DNA from: Arthrobacter sp. SX1312
Lineage (GTDB): Bacteria > Actinomycetota > Actinomycetes > Actinomycetales > Micrococcaceae
Reading direction: 5' to 3'
Assembly (NCBI RefSeq): GCF_002929295.1
Contig: NZ_PJIM01000002.1
Location: 144,191 to 208,190 of the forward strand
Length of the DNA: 64,000 nt
Position numbers and translations under genes: made by a program. Of the stretch, positions 54,012-61,763 are shown one piece after another (within the stretch, counting starts at the first letter, position 1; every line of letters begins with the position of its first letter). The notes beneath the pieces were generated by a model that did not search any database, was not told the DNA's origin, and saw only the letters and a program-made list of their open reading frames with translations.

Positions 54012-55963
54012 GCACGGTGAGTGCAGGCACGGCAGGCACAGGCACGGCGACGGGGGCGGGCGCCATGGCCCAGGAGGAGGCCGAGCGCCTCGCGTTCTGG
54101 GCGGAGCAGGCAGCCAGGCTCGAGTGGGAGGCACCGTGGCACACCGTGCACTCCTTCGACCGGGCGGAGCCGCAGAGGGACGGGACGCTGAGCATCCCCG
54201 CCATCGAGTGGTTCGCCGGCGGCACCCTGAACGTCGCCGTGAACTGCGTGGACCGGCATGTCCGGGCCGGCCGCGGCGATCGTGTGGCCCTCCACTTCGA
54301 GGGTGAGCCCGGGGACCGCCGCACCGTCACCTACGCGGACCTGCAGGACGAGGTGTCGCGGGCCGCGAATGCGCTGCTGGCACTGGGCATCGGACCGGGT
54401 GACCGGGTGGTCGTCTACCTGCCGGTCCTCGTCGAGACGGTGGTCGTCACGCTCGCCTGCGCGCGGATCGGCGCCGTGCACTCGCTGGTCTTCGGAGGGT
54501 TCTCCGCGGAGGCGCTCCGCTTCCGTGTGGAGGACACAGGCGCCAAGCTCCTGGTCACCACCGACGGCCAGTTCCGGCGGGGCGTCGCCGTGTCCGTGAA
54601 GGACAACGCCGACGCCGCGGTGGCCGGGGACAACAGCATCGAGCACGTCCTGGTGGTCCGCCGCACGGGGTCGGACATCAGCTGGACGGAGGGCCGCGAC
54701 GTGTGGTGGCACGACGTCGTCGACACCGCCTCACAGCACCACGAGCCGGAGGCGTTCGACGCCGAGACGCCGCTGTTCATCATGTACACGTCCGGGACCA
54801 CAGGAAAGCCCAAAGGCCTGGTGCACACCTCGGGCGGGTACCTCACGCAGGCGTCCTGGAGTTTCGAGCACCTCTTCAGCAACCCCGACCCTGCCCTGCG
54901 GGAGCGGGACGTCCACTGGTGCACCGCCGATCTCGCGTGGGTCACCGCGCACACCTACGAGCTGTACGGGCCGCTCTCCAACGGCGCCACGCAGGTCCTC
55001 TACGAGGGCACGCCGAACACGCCCCATCCGGGACGCCACCTCGAGGTCATCGAACGCTACGGCGTCACGAGCTACTACACGGCGCCCACCCTGGTCCGCT
55101 CGCTCATGGGGTGGTTCCCGGACGGCGTCCCCGCCTCCCACGACCTCTCGAGCATCCGCGTGCTGGGCACGGTCGGCGAGGCGGTCAACCCCGAGGCGTG
55201 GCGCTGGTTCCGCCGGAACCTCGGCCGCAACGAGGTGCCCGTCGTCGACACCTGGTGGCAGTCCGAGACCGGCGCCACGGTGCTCTCCCCCAGCCCCACC
55301 GACGCGGACTTCAAGCCGGGCTGCGCTGCCCGCGCACTGCCCGGGGTCAGCACGCGCATCGTCGACGAGGAGGGCCACCCCGTCCCGCCGGGCGTGCAGG
55401 GCCTGATCGTGGTGGACCGTCACGGCCCGGCCATGGCGCGCACCGTCTGGGGAGACCCGCAGCGGTATCTCGACTCCTACTGGCGGAGGTTCGCCGCGCA
55501 GGGCTGGTTCCTGGCCGGCGACGGCGCCCGGTACGACGACGATGGTGACACCTGGATCCTGGGCCGCGTGGACGACGTCATCAACGTCTCGGGTCATCGC
55601 CTGTCCACGATCGAGATCGAATCGGCGCTCGTGGCCCATCCCCTCGTCACCGAAGCCGGCGCATGCCCCGTGCCCGATCCCCTGACGGGCCATGCCATCG
55701 CGGCCTTCGTGGTCCTCGCCGCGGGTGCGGATCCGGACACGGACGTCACCTCGACGCTCCGCGCCCACGTCGCGGCGGCGATCGGACCGATCGCGCGGCC
55801 GTCCGCCGTCGTCGTCGTGCCCGATGTGCCGAAGACGCGCTCCGGCAAGATCATGCGCCGTCTGCTGACGCAGCTCTACGAGGGGTCGCCGCTCGGGGAC
55901 ACCACGTCCCTGCAGAACGAGGGGTGCATCGCGGGGATCCAGGACGTGCTGTCCCGCCGCTGA
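54008..55963 (+). CDS. acetyl-CoA synthetase-like AMP-forming acyl-CoA ligase
   Basis: A 651-residue ANL-family enzyme activating a carboxylate to its acyl-CoA through an acyl-AMP. Landmarks: RVALHFEGEPGDRRTVTYAD, P-loop YTSGTTGKPKGLVHTSGGY (~260-278), DTWWQSETGATVLSP (~413, the W in WWQ-E-T-G shapes a small acyl pocket as in acetyl-CoA synthetase), and the C-terminal RSGKIMRRLL (~611) with the Lys controlled by acetylation. GTG 54008 (GTGA overlap with the permease) gives the normal N-terminus for Acs; ATG 54065 is an alternative. Its place in a SAM-riboswitch transport operon is odd: it may activate an imported sulfur-containing acid rather than acetate. Confidence 0.9.
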   Translation: MSTVSAGTAGTGTATGAGAMAQEEAERLAFWAEQAARLEWEAPWHTVHSFDRAEPQRDGTLSIPAIEWFAGGTLNVAVNCVDRHVRAGRGDRVALHFEGEPGDRRTVTYADLQDEVSRAANALLALGIGPGDRVVVYLPVLVETVVVTLACARIGAVHSLVFGGFSAEALRFRVEDTGAKLLVTTDGQFRRGVAVSVKDNADAAVAGDNSIEHVLVVRRTGSDISWTEGRDVWWHDVVDTASQHHEPEAFDAETPLFIMYTSGTTGKPKGLVHTSGGYLTQASWSFEHLFSNPDPALRERDVHWCTADLAWVTAHTYELYGPLSNGATQVLYEGTPNTPHPGRHLEVIERYGVTSYYTAPTLVRSLMGWFPDGVPASHDLSSIRVLGTVGEAVNPEAWRWFRRNLGRNEVPVVDTWWQSETGATVLSPSPTDADFKPGCAARALPGVSTRIVDEEGHPVPPGVQGLIVVDRHGPAMARTVWGDPQRYLDSYWRRFAAQGWFLAGDGARYDDDGDTWILGRVDDVINVSGHRLSTIEIESALVAHPLVTEAGACPVPDPLTGHAIAAFVVLAAGADPDTDVTSTLRAHVAAAIGPIARPSAVVVVPDVPKTRSGKIMRRLLTQLYEGSPLGDTTSLQNEGCIAGIQDVLSRR

Positions 55964-55993
55964 CGCACCGTCCGGGAGCGGTCATTAAAAGAA

Positions 55994-56031
55994 GGAAGCG
56001 GCAGGGCCCCGTCCAAGCACCTGCCGCTTCC
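55994..56031. terminator. bidirectional terminator
   Basis: GGAAGCGGCAGG (55994-56005) and CCTGCCGCTTCC (56020-56031) are a perfect 12-bp inverted repeat. On the minus strand it is followed by TTCTTTTAATG, a good T-tract for the NlpC/P60 gene; on the plus strand it closes the ligase operon, 31 bp past its stop. Confidence 0.85.
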
Positions 56032-56052
56032 CGCGCGTGGTTCGTTCCGGTG

Positions 56053-57003
56053 TCAGCCAGCAACCCGGACGAAGGAGGCTCCCGGGAGGTCGGAGAGGGA
56101 GTGCTGCATGGTGAGGTTCGCCCCGTTCATGCCGCTGCTGATGACCTGGCCGCCGCCGGCGTAGATCGCGACGTGGCCGCCGGTGACGACGAGGTCACCC
56201 GGGGCGGGAGATGCCACCGTGGAGCCGAACTGCAGGAACTGCGAGGGGCCGAGATCGCCGACGGGGATCCCTGCGGCGCGCAGTGCCTTCTCCGCGAGGA
56301 TGGTGCAGTCCTGGACGGCACCGGATGCGAGCTGGGACCGGGCGGAGGCCAGGAGGGTGCCCGCGGTACCACCGGAGGCTGCGACCGGGGTGATCTTGGC
56401 GGAGGCCAGGTACACGCCGGAGCCGGGAGCCGTGGAGGCGGGAGCAGGGGCGACGGCCGCGGTCTGCTGAACCGGCGCCGCGGCCTGCTGGACAGGCGCA
56501 GCAGGAGCCACGACGGCCGCTGGCGCAGCCTGGGGAGCGGCCACGGGCACCGAGACCGTCCGGGCCGGGGCCGGGGCCGCAGCGGCGCCGCCCGTCGGGA
56601 TGGTGATGGTGTCGCCCGGGAAGATGATCGATGCGACGGACAGGCCGTTCGCCGTGAGGACCGCGGTCAGGTCCACGCCGTAGCGTGCCGAGACGGCGCC
56701 CAGCGTGTCACCCGGGACGACGGTGTGCGTCGTCGGGGAGGCGACCGCTGTCTGCGCGGCGGGGGCAGCCTGTGCTGCGGGGGCTGCAACGACCGCGGGG
56801 GTCGTCGTCGCGCCCTGCTCGGTGTACTCACCGGCATGGGCGGTGCCCACGGCGCCGAGCGCGAGGCCCGAGGTGACGGCGGCGATGGCGACGGGGCGGC
56901 CTACGGCGGTGGTGTGGGCCCTGGCGGCGCGGGACAGGCCCTGCAGCGCGAGACTGCCGTCGACGTCGGCACGGTGGCGCGCTGAAGAAATGTTTCGTGA
57001 CAT
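56053..57003 (-). CDS. secreted LysM-NlpC/P60 peptidoglycan hydrolase
   Basis: A 316-residue exported protein. A basic N-terminus precedes a long signal (GRPVAIAAVTSGLALGAVGT, then AHA). A LysM domain (THTVVPGDTLGAVSARYGVD; IIFPGDTITIP, ~85-130) binds peptidoglycan, a P/A/Q/V linker follows, and the C-terminal NlpC/P60 domain has the catalytic Cys (SGAVQDCTILAEKAL) and His (VVTGGHVAIYAGGGQ). It should cleave D-gamma-Glu-mDAP-type bonds in cell-wall peptides. ATG 57003 is chosen from the conserved MSRNISSARHRA start. The leader upstream carries a probable c-di-AMP riboswitch and a 20-bp palindrome. Confidence 0.92.
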   Translation of the reverse strand: MSRNISSARHRADVDGSLALQGLSRAARAHTTAVGRPVAIAAVTSGLALGAVGTAHAGEYTEQGATTTPAVVAAPAAQAAPAAQTAVASPTTHTVVPGDTLGAVSARYGVDLTAVLTANGLSVASIIFPGDTITIPTGGAAAAPAPARTVSVPVAAPQAAPAAVVAPAAPVQQAAAPVQQTAAVAPAPASTAPGSGVYLASAKITPVAASGGTAGTLLASARSQLASGAVQDCTILAEKALRAAGIPVGDLGPSQFLQFGSTVASPAPGDLVVTGGHVAIYAGGGQVISSGMNGANLTMQHSLSDLPGASFVRVAG

Positions 57004-57070
57004 GGTTCTATACCTCTCCCATGCCTGCGGGGTGAGCTGTCGGGCTCGGATGGGAGTCACCCGGCCGCGA

Positions 57071-57090
57071 ACATCACCCATGGGTGATGT
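57071..57090. promoter_or_regulatory. perfect 20-bp palindrome in the leader of the NlpC/P60 gene
   Basis: ACATCACCCA is followed directly by its exact inverse TGGGTGATGT. It is centred on CATG and lies 68-87 bp upstream of ATG 57003, immediately after the candidate riboswitch. With no loop it is more likely a protein operator than an RNA terminator. Confidence 0.8.
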
Positions 57091-57092
57091 GG

Positions 57093-57225
57093 TGCGACTT
57101 AACCCCGAGGGCGCCTGCAGGGTCTCCTGCGCGCCCGGTGGAACTAGTGGTTCCCCCGTCCCTGCCTTTCGTGGTTGCGAACGAGTCCGGGACGACGGCA
57201 GGGCTCGGCATTCCGTCCAGGAGCG
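57093..57225 (-). ncRNA. probable cyclic di-AMP (ydaO-yuaA) riboswitch
   Basis: On the minus strand the leader contains, in order, GCCGAGCCCTGCCG, GACGGGGGAACC, and CGGGGTTAAGTCGC, blocks that resemble the conserved GGGGGAACC and GGGGUGAAUCGC elements of the ydaO-yuaA class. In actinobacteria that class typically controls NlpC/P60 and Rpf wall hydrolases, which is exactly the gene downstream. Boundaries are approximate, and the identification is from memory of the consensus. The remainder of the 306-bp gap holds no gene that I can support. Confidence 0.65.
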
Positions 57226-57309
57226 CCCCACGGTCGCGGAAGCACATGTTGACCATACCCAACAGCAGTCACTTCTGTCACATTAGAGTAACGGGGGGTG
57301 AAGTGCTCC

Positions 57310-57540
57310 TCAGCCGCGCAGTGCCCGCCAGCGACGGAGGGCGAAGACCGTCCCGGCTGCACTGAGCGAGAGCAGCACCGCCTGCTGGATGTAGAACCAG
57401 TCCGTGGCCGCCGTTCCAAGGCCGCCGAGGGCCACCAGGATGCTGCTGGCCAGCGTGAGCGTCAGCGCGGCTCCGACGTACCAGAGCGTCTGCCACAGCT
57501 TGCGGTCCTGCGCCCGGCTTGCCGATCTCCATTCCTCCAT
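57310..57540 (-). CDS. small two-helix membrane protein
   Basis: A 76-residue protein: a hydrophilic N-terminus (MEEWRSASRAQDRKLWQTLW), helix 1 (YVGAALTLTLASSILVALGG), a short loop ending DWFYIQQ, helix 2 (AVLLSLSAAGTVFALRR), and a basic end. Function unknown. Stop codon and composition fit a real gene, and it is oriented toward the NlpC/P60 gene, sharing its strand, with AATGGAGG near the ATG as possible ribosome site. It diverges from metY. Confidence 0.68.
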   Translation of the reverse strand: MEEWRSASRAQDRKLWQTLWYVGAALTLTLASSILVALGGLGTAATDWFYIQQAVLLSLSAAGTVFALRRWRALRG

Positions 57541-57590
57541 CCCTCCAGCCTAGGTCGCCGCAACCCCTGCCTCACACGGGGACACATGGT

Positions 57591-57619
57591 TTGGTTCTGC
57601 ACCGGCCCGGTGTCAGACT
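57591..57619 (+). promoter_or_regulatory. promoter of the metY operon
   Basis: TTGGTT (57591-57596) and CAGACT (57614-57619) are separated by 17 bp, placing the start near 57625, just at the beginning of the SAM riboswitch. Confidence 0.65.
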
Positions 57620-57626
57620 CGATCCG

Positions 57627-57724
57627 ACCATCCCGAGCGGCTGAGAGATCTGGCTCACTGACGCCGCAGCAACCCTGGCCTCCGCGTAGCGCGGCGGCAT
57701 GAGGGTGCTACTGCCAGAACGATG
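57627..57724 (+). ncRNA. SAM riboswitch (S-box type) upstream of metY
   Basis: Same core as at 51033: ATCCCGAGCGGCTGAGAGAT, TGGCTCACTGACGCCGCAGC, AACCCTGG, a short hairpin (CCTCCGCGTAGCGCGG), then AGGGTGCTACTGCCAGAAC and GATGGAGG. The last bases include the ribosome site of the following small ORF, indicating translational control by S-adenosylmethionine. Confidence 0.92.
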
Positions 57725-57733
57725 GAGGAACCC

Positions 57734-57820
57734 ATGAGTGCAGCCACAGCAGCCTTCGGCATCGACGTCGCCCCCGAAATTCCCCTCGCAGCATCCGAAC
57801 CCAGCAAGGCAGGTGCCTGA
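57734..57820 (+). CDS. 28-residue leader ORF between SAM riboswitch and metY
   Basis: A short frame beginning at ATG 57734 has GGAGGAACCC directly before it, the best ribosome site in the region and part of the riboswitch's 3' end. It encodes a 28-residue peptide beginning MSAATAAFGIDVAPEI and ending SKAGA. Its stop overlaps the metY start as TGATG. metY itself lacks a strong Shine-Dalgarno, so its translation probably depends on ribosomes finishing this ORF. No homologue or motif recognised; no Met or Cys run that would indicate attenuation. Confidence 0.72.
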   Translation: MSAATAAFGIDVAPEIPLAASEPSKAGA

Positions 57821-59199
57821 TGGCAGAACGTTCCTTCGGTTTCCGCACGCGTGCACTCCACGCCGGCGGCACTCCCGACGCCACCCACGGGGCCCGGGCC
57901 GTCCCCATCTACCAGACGACCTCGTTCGTGTTCAAGGACACCAACGACGCCGCGAACCTCTTCGCCCTGCAGAAGTACGGCAACATCTACTCGCGGATCG
58001 GCAATCCGACGGTCGCGGCGTTCGAGGAGCGCATCGCCTCCCTCGAGGGCGGGATCGGGGCCGTGGCGACGGCGTCGGGCATGAGCGCGGAGTTCATCAC
58101 CTTCGCGGCGCTCTGCCAGGCCGGGGACCACATCGTCGCCGCCTCCCAGCTGTACGGCGGCACGGTTACCCAGCTCGACGTCACCCTACGCCGGTTCGGC
58201 ATCGAGACCACCTTCGTCCCCGGGACGGACCCCGCGGACTACGCGGCCGCCCTCCGGGACAACACCAAGGCGGTCTACGCCGAGGTGATCGCGAACCCCT
58301 CCGGCGAGATCGCCGACCTCGCAGGCCTCGCGAAGGTCGCCCACGACGCCGGCATCCCGTTCATCGTCGACTCCACGCTGAGCACGCCCTACCTGGTGCG
58401 CCCCATCGAGCACGGCGCGGACATCGTCATCCATTCGGCCACCAAATTCATCGGCGGGCACGGCACCACGCTCGGCGGCGTGATCGTGGAGAGCGGCCGC
58501 TTCGACTGGGGCAACGGCAAATTCCCCATGATGACCGAACCCGTGCCCTCCTATGGCAACATCCAGTGGTGGGCGAACTTCGGGGAATACGGGTTCCTGA
58601 CCAAGCTGCGCACCGAGCAGCTCCGCGACATCGGGCCCTCCCTCTCGCCGATGTCCGCGTTCCAGCTCCTCCAGGGGGTCGAGACCCTCGCGCAGCGCCT
58701 GGACGAACACCTCGAGAACGCCCTGGCCGTCGCGGAGTGGCTGCAGGCCGACCCGCGGGTGGAGTACGTCAACTACGCCGGGCTCCCCACCCACGCGCAT
58801 CATGAGCGGGCGAAGACCTACCTTCCGCAGGGCCCCGGCTCCGTGTTCAGCTTCGGCATCAGGGGCGGGCGCAAGGCGGGACAGAAGTTCATCGAGTCCC
58901 TGCAGCTCGCCTCGCACCTCGCGAACGTGGGCGACTCCCGCACCCTCGTGATCCATCCGGGCTCGACGACGCACCAGCAGCTCTCGGCCGAGCAGCTCGC
59001 AGCGGCGGGCGTCCCCGAGGACCTCGTGCGCATCTCCGTGGGCCTGGAGGACCTCGAGGACATCCTCTGGGACCTGGACCAGGCCCTGGACATCGCGGTG
59101 AACGCCGCCGACGCCTCCTTCGAGGACCTGCCGCAGGAAGCGGCCGGAGAGAACGACGACGACGCATCGGCGACGCGGGCAGTGGGAGTGGGAGCATGA
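57820..59199 (+). CDS. metY: O-acetylhomoserine (sulfhydrylase) aminocarboxypropyltransferase
   Basis: A 459-residue PLP enzyme of the Cys/Met metabolism family that makes homocysteine from O-acetylhomoserine and sulfide. [35 protein letters not shown], and the PLP lysine in [19 protein letters not shown] identify the OAH sulfhydrylase group; the ~430-460-residue length separates it from MetB/MetC (~390). The C-terminus has an added acidic tail ([15 protein letters not shown]). It is under a SAM riboswitch and coupled both to the leader ORF before it and to the CoA-binding gene after it (ATGA). Confidence 0.95.
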   Translation: MAERSFGFRTRALHAGGTPDATHGARAVPIYQTTSFVFKDTNDAANLFALQKYGNIYSRIGNPTVAAFEERIASLEGGIGAVATASGMSAEFITFAALCQAGDHIVAASQLYGGTVTQLDVTLRRFGIETTFVPGTDPADYAAALRDNTKAVYAEVIANPSGEIADLAGLAKVAHDAGIPFIVDSTLSTPYLVRPIEHGADIVIHSATKFIGGHGTTLGGVIVESGRFDWGNGKFPMMTEPVPSYGNIQWWANFGEYGFLTKLRTEQLRDIGPSLSPMSAFQLLQGVETLAQRLDEHLENALAVAEWLQADPRVEYVNYAGLPTHAHHERAKTYLPQGPGSVFSFGIRGGRKAGQKFIESLQLASHLANVGDSRTLVIHPGSTTHQQLSAEQLAAAGVPEDLVRISVGLEDLEDILWDLDQALDIAVNAADASFEDLPQEAAGENDDDASATRAVGVGA

Positions 59200-59708
59200 G
59201 CGGCGGCACCGGCAACGCGACACCTGGACGGACCTGGGAAGGGCCGACGGCGCCCGAACGGCTGAACCTGCTGAGGCACGCTCGGTCGGTCGCGATCGTC
59301 GGGGCCTCGGACAAGCCCTCGCGGGCGTCCTACTTCGTGGCGACCTACCTGCAGTCCTCCTCCCCCTACCGCCTGTACTTCGTCAACCCGGTGGCGAAGG
59401 AGATCCTCGGCCGGCCGGCCTATGCATCGCTGAAGGACCTGCCCGAGGTGCCCGACGTCGTCGATGTGTTCCGCAAGCACGACGACCTGCCCTCGGTGCT
59501 GCAGGAGACGCTCGACGTCGGCGCGAAGACGCTCTGGCTGCAGCTGGGATCGTGGCACGAGGACGTCGCACGCGAGGCCGAAGCGGCCGGCCTGGACGTG
59601 GTGATGGACCGGTGCCTCAAGATCGAGCACGCGCGCTTCCACGGCGGGCTCAACCTCGCCGGCTTCAACACCGGCGTCATCTCCTCGAAGCGGCAGATCA
59701 CCTCCTAG
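59196..59708 (+). CDS. CoA-binding protein (CoA_binding_2), in the metY operon
   Basis: A 170-residue Rossmann-fold protein: SVAIVGASDKPSRASYFVAT, LYFVNPVAKEILGRPAYASL, KTLWLQLGSWHEDVAREAEA, GLDVVMDRCLKIEHARFHGG. It is longer than the paralogue at 50527 at both ends. Known homologues are common beside metY-type genes in actinobacteria; their role is not established. Its ATG overlaps the metY stop, so it is made in step with MetY and falls under SAM control. A cofactor- or intermediate-handling role in sulfur assimilation is inferred. Confidence 0.88.
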   Translation: MSGGTGNATPGRTWEGPTAPERLNLLRHARSVAIVGASDKPSRASYFVATYLQSSSPYRLYFVNPVAKEILGRPAYASLKDLPEVPDVVDVFRKHDDLPSVLQETLDVGAKTLWLQLGSWHEDVAREAEAAGLDVVMDRCLKIEHARFHGGLNLAGFNTGVISSKRQITS

Positions 59709-61000
59709 CGGAGGGCCGGGACCTCCGGCGGATCCGTCCGGTCGGGTTGCCCGGCAGCGGGCCCATCCGCGGCGGGGTGCACTGCGGGGTGTACTGCTGC
59801 GGCCACATCCGTGGCGGACTCGGACTCGGACGCCCACGGCTCCGCGACGGGTTCCACCGCCGCTCCGGAGGTCCCCGCGGACGGGACATGCCCAGGACCG
59901 CCGCCGGGCGCGAGGAGCCAGGCCCTGCTGGGCGGCGCGGAGATCGCCCGTGCCTCTGCGGACGAGCTGCCCTCAGCCTGCGGATCGGCCCCAGGACCGA
60001 CCGGAGTCTCCACCCGCGCCTGCCGCGGCTGCCGGATCTCGTGACCCTGACCGTTCGCCGTTCCATTCCCGGAGACCTGGCCGTCCGCCGTCCCGGTCCC
60101 GGGCACCGGATCGCCCGACCTCCCGTTCCCGAGGACCGGGGTCCCTGGACCGTGGCCTCCCCCACCGTGACTTCGGGGCACCGCGCGGCGCTCGGGCCCG
60201 GGCGCGGATCCGGTCGGTGCCACGGGTGACGCCGCAGGGGGTGGGACAGCGGCAGGGGGAGCCGCACCGGGGGGCGCCTGACGGGCAGGAGGGACTGCCG
60301 CGGGTGCGACCGCGGCAGGTGTCGGAACGGCAGGTGTCGGAACGGCAGGTGTCGGAACGGCAGGTGTCGGAACGGCAGCAGCCGGCACAGCCCGTACGGG
60401 AACGGACGGCGCGGCCCCCACCGGGACGGACGGCGCCGTGTCCACCGGAACGAGCGGCGCGGCCTCCGCCACGGACGGACCGGCGCCTGCCGCGGAGGGA
60501 CCGGTATCGGCCGCCCTGTCCGCCTCTCCTGCAGCCGACGGCGCTGGGACCGGCTCCACGAGCGAGCGGGCCGGGGTGCCCGTGGACGGGGCGACGACGC
60601 CGTGACCCCCGCCGTCGTCCTGCCCCGCCCGTGCGTCGGGAAGGGGGTCCGCCCGGTCGGCACTCTCCCGGACGCTGAAGCGCGCCACCGACTCCACGGC
60701 CTCGGTGAGGCCGTCCGTGAGGCGGAAGGTGCCGGCCGCGACGCCGGACATGCCGACGCCCATGGACACGGCCAGCGCACCGCCGATGAAGGTGATGCGC
60801 CGCTTGGTGCGGCGGTCGGACGGAGCCTTGCCGCCGTCGGCCATCAGCTGGGCGAGCTCGGCGGTGACCTCCGGCGCGGGGCCCGCGCCGAGCTCCCCGA
60901 TGGCCTCCAGGGCACGCACGAGGGCGGGCTCCTCGGCGATGCCGGCCTCGTCGAGGAGATGCAGCACGACGTCCGGCGACGGCGTCTCACGTCCAGTCAT
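59705..61000 (-). CDS. single-pass membrane protein with very long Pro/Ala-rich tail (probable anti-sigma partner)
   Basis: A 431-residue protein: a ~65-residue helical cytoplasmic N-terminus (DVVLHLLDEAGIAEEPALVR), one membrane helix (RRITFIGGALAVSMGVGMSG, ~67-90), and an extracytoplasmic tail dominated by P/A/V/G, including four AVPTP units. It overlaps the ECF sigma gene by 4 bp (ATGA), the usual place for an anti-sigma factor, yet no zinc-binding HxxxCxxC motif is present in the N-terminal domain. The role is therefore inferred from context only. The tail has no folded domain that I can recognise. Confidence 0.72.
   Translation of the reverse strand: MTGRETPSPDVVLHLLDEAGIAEEPALVRALEAIGELGAGPAPEVTAELAQLMADGGKAPSDRRTKRRITFIGGALAVSMGVGMSGVAAGTFRLTDGLTEAVESVARFSVRESADRADPLPDARAGQDDGGGHGVVAPSTGTPARSLVEPVPAPSAAGEADRAADTGPSAAGAGPSVAEAAPLVPVDTAPSVPVGAAPSVPVRAVPAAAVPTPAVPTPAVPTPAVPTPAAVAPAAVPPARQAPPGAAPPAAVPPPAASPVAPTGSAPGPERRAVPRSHGGGGHGPGTPVLGNGRSGDPVPGTGTADGQVSGNGTANGQGHEIRQPRQARVETPVGPGADPQAEGSSSAEARAISAPPSRAWLLAPGGGPGHVPSAGTSGAAVEPVAEPWASESESATDVAAAVHPAVHPAADGPAAGQPDRTDPPEVPALR
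60316..60375. repeat. four perfect 15-bp tandem repeats
   Basis: CAGGTGTCGGAACGG is repeated four times without change (60316, 60331, 60346, 60361), encoding Ala-Val-Pro-Thr-Pro on the minus strand. Exact identity makes copy-number variation likely. Confidence 0.95.
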
Positions 61001-61551
61001 AGCGCTTCCGATTCATTGGGTCGAACAAGTTCCTTCAGCTTGAGCAGCCCCCGCCGCTGCAGCTGCTTGACCGATCCTGTCGACCTCCCGAGGATTTCCG
61101 CGACCTGGTCGATCGGCAGCTCGGCGACGATGCGCAGGAGGATGACGTCGCGCTGTTCGGCGCTGAGCTGCTCGAGCAATTCCCCTGCACCGCCGGCGTC
61201 GAGGGTGCCGAGCACCACCGCCTCCGCGGAGTCGGTGGTCCGGGTGTCGCCGTCGGCCTCGTAACCCACCAGGACCGGCGCCCGTGTCCTCTTCCGCACC
61301 TCGTCCACATGGCGCGCATGGGCGACGGAGAAGGTGAACGTGCGCAGCCCCGGCAGCCCTCCGGTGACCGAGTCCAGCCGGGAGAAGACCGCGAGGAAGA
61401 CTTCCTGGGTGAGGGCCTCCGGGTCCTCCGACCTGCGCCCCACGAAGTACCCCAGGACAGCTGGGCCCAGCGCCTGATAGATCAGCGACAGCGCCGCCGG
61501 CTCCCCCGCCTGCGCGCGGCTCAGCGCATCATCAGGCAGCGTTGAGACCAC
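60997..61551 (-). CDS. ECF-type RNA polymerase sigma factor
   Basis: A 184-residue sigma-70 family protein. Region 2 is ALSLIYQALGPAVLGYFVGR, DPEALTQEVFLAVFSRLDSV and LRTFTFSVAHARHVDEVRKR; region 4 is LLEQLSAEQRDVILLRIVAE, LPIDQVAEILGRSTGSVKQL, QRRGLLKLKEL. An acidic linker joins them. GTG 61551 is the start; the regulator has no obvious ribosome site. It overlaps the next gene, its likely anti-sigma partner, by ATGA. The signal sensed is unknown. Confidence 0.92.
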   Translation of the reverse strand: MVSTLPDDALSRAQAGEPAALSLIYQALGPAVLGYFVGRRSEDPEALTQEVFLAVFSRLDSVTGGLPGLRTFTFSVAHARHVDEVRKRTRAPVLVGYEADGDTRTTDSAEAVVLGTLDAGGAGELLEQLSAEQRDVILLRIVAELPIDQVAEILGRSTGSVKQLQRRGLLKLKELVRPNESEAL

Positions 61552-61645
61552 GTTTCATCGAGTCCTTGTTCGGGTGGGACGGCGTCACCATGGTAACCGT
61601 CGCCTCCCGGCCGGGGCGGAGCCCCTTCGTCCACGTGCACAAAAG

Positions 61646-61685
61646 GCCGCACCGAGGCCCGTTGGGGGATAAGCCTCGGTGCGGC
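61646..61685 (-). terminator. intrinsic terminator of the mmsA-mmsB operon
   Basis: GCCGCACCGAGGC (61646-61658) pairs perfectly with GCCTCGGTGCGGC (61673-61685) over 13 bp. On the minus strand the stem is followed by CTTTTGTG, a T-tract, 78 bp past the permease stop. Confidence 0.85.
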
Positions 61686-61763
61686 ACTTCCATTGGGGTA
61701 ATCGACCGGGGGGCGGGGAAAGTTACGCCCGTCCCGTTCTTTTCCCGGATCCCTGTCCGGGCT

